Source: an uncultured Candidatus Melainabacteria bacterium
GTDB lineage: Bacteria; Cyanobacteriota; Vampirovibrionia; Gastranaerophilales; Gastranaerophilaceae
Direction: 5' to 3'
Assembly: GCA_937891325.1 (NCBI GenBank)
Contig: CALAFU010000102.1
Location: forward strand, 1-11,638
DNA: 11,638 bases
Shown here: positions 6,683 through 11,638 of the stretch, one piece after another
Numbering within the stretch: position 1 is the first letter of the stretch
Layout of the letters: each line of letters starts with the position of its first letter
Position numbers and translations under genes: made by a program
The notes under the pieces: generated by a model
Told to the model about the DNA's origin: nothing
What the model saw: the letters and a program-made list of their open reading frames with translations, nothing else
Database searches by the model: none

Positions 6683-7936
6683 TTATTTACTCTTTGCACC
6701 AACTTTAATTAATTCAGCTTTTAATTGGAAGTCTGGTAAAATACCCATATTCACTTTACCACCGTTAATTGAGTAAGCAGGTGTTCCGTGAAGGTCGTAT
6801 TTATGAGCTAAATCAATATCAGCCTCTAATTTTCTGACCAATTCAGGGTCTTGAACATCGGCTTTCAATTTATCCAAATTCATACCTTGTTCCAAAGCGA
6901 TTGCCCAAACATCGTAATCTGTCATTGGTTGTTTTAAATATAATTGAGAACCAAAGCCCCAATAGTTGTTTTGACGTTCCGCAGCAAGCGCATAAAGTGC
7001 CATTACACAAGCTCCTGGGTGAACTTGTCCAGGAATATATTTATTACAATCTGCATCTAGTGGGTATTGGTGGTGAACTACTTTTACATTTTTAAGTTCA
7101 CTAACTGTTTTACAGATAATGATGTTGAACACTTGGCAAATTGGACATCTGAAGTCTGAGAAAACTTCTAATGTAACTTGTCCGTTTTCTTCACCCAAAA
7201 CATTGCTCTTTGGCGCATAAGGGTTTTCCTTTTTATCATTCATTTTAATAAATTTTTGAATAGAATTTATACGTTTAACTTGTGGCGCTAATTTTAAAGA
7301 TACTGATGTATAAGTTAAAAATGCTACACCACAAACAGCTACTGCAATGAAGGCAATTAAATATTTTTTAACCTTTAATGCGCTTAAGAAGTCATAGAAA
7401 GATGTTTTGAAGATTTCAACAAAACCTTTTTTTGAATAATTTTGAATTGCTAAAATACCCATTGATAGGTCTAAAATGTATGTTAAAACGCACATTATGC
7501 AAAGTTTTTTGATTTGGAATAAGCTAATGCAAAGCAAAATCATTGAAATTGCAAAAGAAATTACACCCAATGCCGCAATATAAGCATAAGGATTTTTGAA
7601 AACTTCCATGAATTTGAATAATTTTGTTTGTGCAAGTTTTTTTGCACCCATCATCAAGCCAATAAATGCATACAAGAACATTCCCCATAATGCTAGAGGA
7701 ATACCAAAGAATTGAGAATCCTTTGTTTTTGCAACAGAATCACAGTCAATAAAATCGTTTATTGAACAGAAACTTGCGTGTGCATTAACCATAAAATTAG
7801 CTTTATAATAAACTACTGCCAAATAGATAGTAGTTATAAATCCAACAAGTGCAACACCTGCGATAGCCCATTTTTTCCAAGGTTTGATATCATAAGTACC
7901 TACGAATTGGTTATCGTTATTTTGCATATTTTCCAT
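6683..7936 (-). CDS. VKOR-DsbA fusion, membrane disulfide-forming protein
   Basis: The 417-residue protein joins a vitamin K epoxide reductase domain to a DsbA-like thioredoxin domain. The VKOR half has about four to five membrane segments (from about residues 24-44, 80-97, 117-140 and 147-165), the loop cysteine pair C57 and C65, and the active-site pair C146-I-M-C149. A further membrane segment (residues 191-213) leads to the outside-facing domain with the CPIC motif at residues 264-267 and the cis-proline loop GTPAYS (residues 384-389). The two halves would pass electrons from substrate thiols to quinone, replacing separate DsbB and DsbA. AAGGAG stands seven bases before the ATG. It lies 11 bases after lysC. 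Both active sites are intact. Confidence 0.93.
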   Translation of the reverse strand: MENMQNNDNQFVGTYDIKPWKKWAIAGVALVGFITTIYLAVVYYKANFMVNAHASFCSINDFIDCDSVAKTKDSQFFGIPLALWGMFLYAFIGLMMGAKKLAQTKLFKFMEVFKNPYAYIAALGVISFAISMILLCISLFQIKKLCIMCVLTYILDLSMGILAIQNYSKKGFVEIFKTSFYDFLSALKVKKYLIAFIAVAVCGVAFLTYTSVSLKLAPQVKRINSIQKFIKMNDKKENPYAPKSNVLGEENGQVTLEVFSDFRCPICQVFNIIICKTVSELKNVKVVHHQYPLDADCNKYIPGQVHPGACVMALYALAAERQNNYWGFGSQLYLKQPMTDYDVWAIALEQGMNLDKLKADVQDPELVRKLEADIDLAHKYDLHGTPAYSINGGKVNMGILPDFQLKAELIKVGAKSK

Positions 7937-7947
7937 TAAAAAACTCC

Positions 7948-9216
7948 TTAAATGTTTGGTAAATCACCTTTAACTGTTGCAATCACATCGCAACCTAAGT
8001 TAAAGGCTTTGTGTAAAGCTCTTAAAGCGTCGTTTGCAACGTCCGCATCTACAAGACAGCTAATTTTAACTTCACTTGTAGAAATCATTTTAATATTAAT
8101 ATTTAGGTTTGCTAGTGTGTCAAACATAGTAGCTGCAACCCCTGGTCTATCAATCATACCAGCACCAACGATAGAAACTTTGGCGATATTATCGTCGATG
8201 TGGATTTTATCGGCTTTAATTTCGTCGTTAATTTTGTCAAAAAGTTCCATAGCGCGAGGCAAATCAGTTTTATTGATTGTAAACGCGATATCATTAGTAT
8301 TATTGTGTAATCTTGCGTAAGATTGAATAATTGTATCAACAGAAATATGTTCATCTGCCAAAGTTGTAAAGATTTTTGCGGCAACCCCTGGTTCATCAGG
8401 AACATCACAAACTACAATTCTAACCTTTGACATATCAACAGCCACACCTGTAACGGGTCTGCATATTTCCATATCGTCATACTCTCCTTTAATCAAATTA
8501 CCCCTATTTTCTAGATTAAAACTGCTTCTAACTCTCAATGGCATATTGAATTGTTTTGCTGTTTCAACTGAACGGGGGTGTAATACGTTAGCACCAACGC
8601 TTGCTAATTCTAACATTTCGTCGTAAGTTACAACATCTAGTTTTGAAGCGTTAGGTACAATTCTTGGGTCTGTTGTATAAACGCCTTCTACATCGGTGTA
8701 TATATCACAACGTTTTGCATCAAGTGCCGATGCAATCGCAACTGCTGAGGTATCTGAACCGCCTCTGCCTAGAGTTGTAATTTCGCCGTCTTCTGTAACA
8801 CCTTGAAATCCGGCTACAACAATAATTTTACCCTCAGATAAATATTTATTTAATTTATCTGTTTTAATATCAATAATTCTTGCTTTTGTGTGCACATTTT
8901 CAGTAATAATACCGATTTGCATAGCGTTCATACTTACTGCATCATAACCTTGAGCTTGAATTGCCATAGACAACAACGCAATTGAAACGCCTTCACCTGT
9001 TGACAAAAGCATATCCAATTCACGAGAAGACGGAACTTCGCTAATATCTTTTGCCATTTTCATTAAATAATCTGTTGTGTGTCCCATTGCTGAAACAACA
9101 ACCACGACATCGTTGCCCAATTTCTTTTCCCTAATTACTGAATTGGCAACATTTTTAATTTTATCTGTGTCGGCAACCGATGTGCCTCCGAATTTTTGAA
9201 CTACTAGATTTCGCAT
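7948..9216 (-). CDS. lysC: Aspartate kinase
   Basis: Aspartate kinase makes beta-aspartyl phosphate, the first step toward Lys, Thr, Met and diaminopimelate. From the ATG at 9214-9216 the protein has 422 residues: KFGGTS (8-13), LSTGE (71-75), GRGGSDTSA (150-158) and TDPRIV (182-187) in the kinase domain, then two ACT domains at about 266-330 and 346-410, the second with MISTSEVKISCLVD (377-390). Two ACT domains is the common monofunctional form, regulated by lysine and/or threonine; some cyanobacteria carry four. A TTG at 9220-9222 is in frame, but it touches the AAGG ribosome-binding site, so the ATG six bases after that site is the better start. It heads the lysC-VKOR/DsbA-queH unit. Confidence 0.96.
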   Translation of the reverse strand: MRNLVVQKFGGTSVADTDKIKNVANSVIREKKLGNDVVVVVSAMGHTTDYLMKMAKDISEVPSSRELDMLLSTGEGVSIALLSMAIQAQGYDAVSMNAMQIGIITENVHTKARIIDIKTDKLNKYLSEGKIIVVAGFQGVTEDGEITTLGRGGSDTSAVAIASALDAKRCDIYTDVEGVYTTDPRIVPNASKLDVVTYDEMLELASVGANVLHPRSVETAKQFNMPLRVRSSFNLENRGNLIKGEYDDMEICRPVTGVAVDMSKVRIVVCDVPDEPGVAAKIFTTLADEHISVDTIIQSYARLHNNTNDIAFTINKTDLPRAMELFDKINDEIKADKIHIDDNIAKVSIVGAGMIDRPGVAATMFDTLANLNINIKMISTSEVKISCLVDADVANDALRALHKAFNLGCDVIATVKGDLPNI

Positions 9217-9237
9217 AATCAACCTTATTCATTCAAA

Positions 9238-9265
9238 ATTATAATACAAATTGTGGGGTTTGCAA
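9238..9265 (-). promoter_or_regulatory. Promoter of the lysC unit
   Basis: On the minus strand TTGCAA (9260-9265) and a perfect TATAAT (9238-9243), 16 bp apart, lie just upstream of lysC. There is no terminator hairpin between the upstream HAD gene (stop at 9271-9273) and this promoter, so read-through from the neuB unit may add to lysC expression. Confidence 0.65.
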
Positions 9266-9270
9266 GTGTT

Positions 9271-9750
9271 TTATTGCGCATCTAAAATTTCGTCTGCAAT
9301 TTCTCGAAAAGCACCATCACCACCGCAAACTGAGGTCATTTGAATATTTTCTATTGCTTTAATTTTTTTATTTGCGTTTGGAACAGTAAATTTTGTACCT
9401 ACAAATTTAAGACATTCTGCATCGTTTACATCGTCACCAACGTACAAAACTTCTTCTGGAGTCAAGTTATTTCTTTCCAATATTCCTTTTAAAACTTCAA
9501 TTTTGTTTCTAATCCCTTGATGAACCTCTTTTAGTTTAAAAGTTTCTGCGATAAGTTCAATAGAAGAATTCTTTTCACCTGAAATAATACCTACTTGATA
9601 GCCATTTTTTACAAGCAAAGAAACTCCCATAACATCTTTAAAACTAATACGTCTAGAGATTTTTCTATCCTCTGAAACAATTATAGTATTATCAGTAAAA
9701 ATTCCGTCAAAGTCTGAAACTACCATTTTTACTGTTTTTGGAATACTCAC
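9271..9750 (-). CDS. KdsC-like HAD phosphatase (nonulosonate or KDO phosphate type)
   Basis: The 159-residue protein is a capless HAD hydrolase of the KdsC type: motif I DFDGIFTD (residues 13-20, nucleophile D13 and acid/base D15), motif II IISG (55-58), K83, motif IV GDDVND (105-110) and the family C-terminus GGDGAFREIADEIL (143-156). Such enzymes remove phosphate from KDO-8-phosphate or from sialic-acid-like 9-phosphates and usually act as tetramers. Pairing with a NeuB-type synthase one base away suggests the latter, but sequence alone cannot fix the substrate. The start is GTG at 9748-9750 with AAGG six bases upstream; a later ATG (residue 9, MVVSDFDG) is possible but lacks such a site. 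Confidence 0.88.
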   Translation of the reverse strand: MSIPKTVKMVVSDFDGIFTDNTIIVSEDRKISRRISFKDVMGVSLLVKNGYQVGIISGEKNSSIELIAETFKLKEVHQGIRNKIEVLKGILERNNLTPEEVLYVGDDVNDAECLKFVGTKFTVPNANKKIKAIENIQMTSVCGGDGAFREIADEILDAQ

Positions 9751-9751
9751 G

Positions 9752-10618
9752 TTAAACCTTTCTCAATTTTTTTATAATTGGTAATTCGCTATCATAAACT
9801 TTTTTAATACCGTCGCCCATAATTGTTTTAATTTGACGAATATCACGAACAGTTCTGAACAAACCGTCTTTTTCCAAACTTGCAGCTTGATCAGAGCCCC
9901 AAAGAGTTCTATCAACGGTAATATGTCTTTCAACAGCACAAGCGCCCATTTGAACAGACAAAATTGTAGGCAAAATACCTTTTTCATGACCAGAAAAACC
10001 AACAGGACAGCCATAACGTTCTTTCAAAAACGGTATAACTCTCAAATTAATTTCAGTATTGTCAGTTGGGTAGGTTGAAGTGCAGTGATAAATAACTAAA
10101 TTATCAGTACCTAAAACCTCTACTGCGTGGTCGATTTGTTCAACAGTACTCATGCCGGTTGCCAAGAAAATTGGTTTACCTTTTGATTTTGTATATTTCA
10201 AAAGTTCATCATCTGTTAAAGATGCTGATGCAATTTTGTAGCAAGGTGGGTTAAATTGTTCAATAAAATCAACAGAACCCTTATCCCAGCAAGATGCGTA
10301 CCAAATTATGCCTTTTTTCTTGCAATAACTATCTATTTCTTTGTATTCTTCAAGTCCAAATTCTAAACCGCGTTTTAAGTCACCATTTGTTGAACCAAAA
10401 ACACTTTCTCTTTCTTTTGCAAGTTCTTCTTTTGTATAAACTACGTCAACAGTTCTTTTTTGAAATTTTACAGCATCGCAACCTGTTGTAACGGCAAGGT
10501 CTATAAGTTTTTTAGCCAAGTCCAAACTTCCGTTGTGGTTAATTCCGACTTCTGCTGTTATAAAACAATTTTGGTTTTCACCAACAGTTTTATTTGCAAT
10601 TTGTACTGTTTTTGACAT
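9752..10618 (-). CDS. NeuB-family nonulosonate synthase lacking the SAF domain
   Basis: NeuB-type enzymes condense phosphoenolpyruvate with a ManNAc-like sugar to form a nine-carbon acid. The 288-residue product is a complete TIM barrel: ITAEVGINHNG (20-30, Glu23), AVKFQKR (49-55), CYKIASASLTDDELL (126-140), FLATGMSTVEQI (151-162), HCTSTYP (178-184), GFSGHEKG (207-214, His211) and VERHITVDR (229-237, His232), where the two histidines match the metal ligands of NeuB. It ends at KKLRKV, exactly where the C-terminal SAF (antifreeze-like) domain begins in ~345-residue NeuB. The WGSDQAASLE stretch (240-249) resembles a short NeuB subgroup, so this may be its natural length. The enzyme may use a phosphorylated sugar, in view of the phosphatase next to it. 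Confidence 0.92.
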   Translation of the reverse strand: MSKTVQIANKTVGENQNCFITAEVGINHNGSLDLAKKLIDLAVTTGCDAVKFQKRTVDVVYTKEELAKERESVFGSTNGDLKRGLEFGLEEYKEIDSYCKKKGIIWYASCWDKGSVDFIEQFNPPCYKIASASLTDDELLKYTKSKGKPIFLATGMSTVEQIDHAVEVLGTDNLVIYHCTSTYPTDNTEINLRVIPFLKERYGCPVGFSGHEKGILPTILSVQMGACAVERHITVDRTLWGSDQAASLEKDGLFRTVRDIRQIKTIMGDGIKKVYDSELPIIKKLRKV

Positions 10619-10670
10619 ATTTTTACTTTCTAATTTTGTGTAATATTTAACCCTACATGTACATTATATA

Positions 10671-11264
10671 TTATAGATATTTTTTGTATAAACCAAATTC
10701 ATCATTATTGTTACGTGTTGGGTTATCATTTATATTTTCAATTTCTTCTGGAATTTCTTTATCAATTGAAATTTCTTCTTCCTTGTAAGTATCTTCATTT
10801 TGAGGATAAATTTTATCTAAAGGCATTGTTTTTGATAATTCCTTTTGGAAAATTGACTGCATATCGTCTGGTGAAACAGAAGTTGCATTTTCATCAAGGT
10901 CTTTAATCAAGTTGATAGACTCATTTGTAACACCAATTAAAAGTTTTTTACCCGCAATTTCAATTACGTGCAAAGTTTTATTGTTACCAATTTGAGTTGT
11001 TGAATGAATAAAAATTCTTTCGTTATCCAAACCTTTATATTGTTTTTTTACGGCATTATGACCGATAATATTTAATTTTGCATAAACAATACCTGTGATA
11101 TAAATTAACAAAATCACTACACCCAAAGCAATTATAACAGATACGTAATTTACATCTGTTGAATGTTTCAATGCACTTCTAATGCTTGCAGGAAACATAC
11201 TATCCGCATAAGATGCTTGTGTTGCGAAAATTAGGGTCATTAACAATAAATAATATTTTTTCAT
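10671..11264 (-). CDS. fliO: Flagellar biosynthesis protein FliO-like
   Basis: FliO helps assemble the FliP ring of the flagellar type III export gate. The 197-residue protein has a Sec-type N-terminus (hydrophobic residues 4-19, possible cleavage near 20), a membrane segment at residues 42-66 and the FliO core: RIFIHSTTQIGNNKTLHVIE (83-102), then AGKKLLIGVTNESINLIKDL (104-123). A hydrophilic, acidic and Asn-rich tail (about 150-197) follows, and the protein ends KKYL. The family match rests on the beta-rich core; FliO is poorly conserved elsewhere. AGG stands just before the start, in the loop of a small inverted repeat. No other flagellar gene lies in the window; neuB follows after 52 bases. 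Confidence 0.82.
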   Translation of the reverse strand: MKKYYLLLMTLIFATQASYADSMFPASIRSALKHSTDVNYVSVIIALGVVILLIYITGIVYAKLNIIGHNAVKKQYKGLDNERIFIHSTTQIGNNKTLHVIEIAGKKLLIGVTNESINLIKDLDENATSVSPDDMQSIFQKELSKTMPLDKIYPQNEDTYKEEEISIDKEIPEEIENINDNPTRNNNDEFGLYKKYL

Positions 11265-11277
11265 AAGTGCCTCACTT
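11265..11277 (-). repeat. Small hairpin holding the fliO ribosome-binding site
   Basis: On the minus strand AAGTG-AGG-CACTT forms a 5-bp stem whose 3-nt loop is the AGG of the putative Shine-Dalgarno; the fliO ATG follows immediately (11262-11264). The pairing is perfect but short. Influence on translation is possible and not demonstrated. Confidence 0.4.
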
Positions 11278-11352
11278 AATAATCATTGAATTTGAATTAT
11301 TAATATAGTAACATAAAAAACATAAAAGTAATACAAAAAAGGTTTATAATAT

Positions 11353-11638
11353 ATGATTTGGTTCTTTGCACTTAACTTATTCGTAATTTTCATATTTTTG
11401 ATGCTATTGATTGTGTCAAAAAAGACTACTCAACGTTGGTCTAAAATGAATGACTATTTGGGTGCTGTAAATGAAACTTTAACCTCTGTTAGATATGGTG
11501 ATTTAGGCAAAAAAATAAAAAAAATCAATCCTGAATCTTATGAAACCTTGACCGATAGCGTTAACCAACTTATCGACTCCTTGAGCGAAAAAGAAAGAGA
11601 AGTTACTCAACAACAAACAGAATTAATTCACCAAAACA
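11353..11638 (+). CDS. Membrane-anchored sensor protein, probable histidine kinase N-terminus (partial)
   Basis: This is the only plus-strand gene, and it runs off the right edge with no stop in 95 codons. It starts MIWFFALNLFVIFIFLM, a single N-terminal membrane segment (about residues 3-20), followed by KKTTQRWSKM and a HAMP-like stretch (about residues 35-75: NETLTSVRYGDLGKK and later SYETLTDSVNQLIDSL). It then enters a Glu/Gln/Lys-rich helix (SEKEREVTQQQTEL), typical of the linker before PAS or HisKA domains. A sensor histidine kinase is the likeliest reading; a diguanylate cyclase or chemoreceptor is possible. An AAAAAAGG tract lies about 10 bases before the ATG. The gene diverges from fliO across an 88-base gap. 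Confidence 0.65.
   Translation, partial: MIWFFALNLFVIFIFLMLLIVSKKTTQRWSKMNDYLGAVNETLTSVRYGDLGKKIKKINPESYETLTDSVNQLIDSLSEKEREVTQQQTELIHQN

Noticed and set aside
6679..6702. TTG start for queH overlapping the VKOR-DsbA gene
   Set aside because: The added residues are not conserved-looking, and the family N-terminus (xKKILLHACC) begins right after the ATG at 6676-6678.
8154..8408. Second minus-strand open frame inside lysC
   Set aside because: It overlaps the ACT domains of lysC in another frame and encodes no recognisable protein.
9217..9222. TTG start for lysC giving two extra residues
   Set aside because: The TTG directly abuts the AAGG ribosome-binding site, leaving no spacing. The ATG at 9214-9216 is correctly placed.
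10619..10670. Promoter for neuB from the two TATAAT-like boxes after fliO
   Set aside because: Suitable -10 boxes occur in this very AT-rich gap, but no convincing -35 box lies at 16-18 bp, and co-transcription with fliO explains expression.
1..11638. Mobile element, CRISPR array or defence system
   Set aside because: No transposase, integrase, spaced direct repeats or defence-family protein was seen. Gene content is housekeeping plus small accessory units.

Overview
The window is AT-rich, and 18 of its 19 genes lie on the minus strand, so the biological reading direction is mostly from high to low coordinates. Cell-envelope features suggest a Gram-negative-type, flagellated anaerobe: a FliO-like flagellar export protein, Sec signal peptides, a KdsC-type phosphatase beside a NeuB-type sialic-acid-family synthase, a VKOR-DsbA fusion and QueH. 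A low-GC bacterium with a cyanobacterial-style VKOR fusion plus flagellar and gut-type genes fits Melainabacteria/Vampirovibrionia (Gastranaerophilales) best. This is an inference with moderate to low confidence, because no 16S or other decisive marker is present.

Positions 1-4980 hold the S10 ribosomal-protein operon in the usual order S10-L3-L4-L23-L2-S19-L22-S3-L16; a Shine-Dalgarno at the left edge implies that L29 follows. A near-consensus promoter (TTGACA, 17-bp spacer, TATGAT) drives it, followed by a ~92-nt leader with visible stem-loops. A second long, structured gap of 159 nt separates S10 from L3, while the other gaps in the operon are only 12-47 nt.

Positions 5056-6129 hold a small two-gene transcription unit: a cysteine-rich DUF6485-type protein overlapping by 8 nt a secreted protein of unknown function. 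It has its own promoter and ends in a clear intrinsic terminator just ahead of the S10 promoter. A short GC-rich island at about 6036-6092 lies upstream and is unexplained.

Positions 6130-9265 hold a lysC-VKOR/DsbA-queH unit with tight spacing (11 nt and 4 nt) and a promoter at 9238-9265: aspartate kinase, an oxidative protein-folding fusion and the final enzyme of tRNA queuosine synthesis.

Positions 9271-11264 hold fliO, a short NeuB-family synthase without the C-terminal SAF domain, and a KdsC-like HAD phosphatase, with one base between the last two. This suggests a phosphorylated nonulosonate route, possibly serving flagellin or surface glycans. At the right edge a divergent plus-strand gene begins, encoding a membrane-anchored protein with a HAMP-like segment and a coiled-coil start, probably a sensor histidine kinase; it runs off the window.

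Most of this is ordinary housekeeping sequence. The items most worth a second look are the two structured ribosomal leaders, the SAF-less NeuB/HAD pair beside fliO, the DUF6485-secreted protein pair and the GC-rich island. I see no CRISPR array, rRNA, complete tRNA, insertion sequence or integrase.
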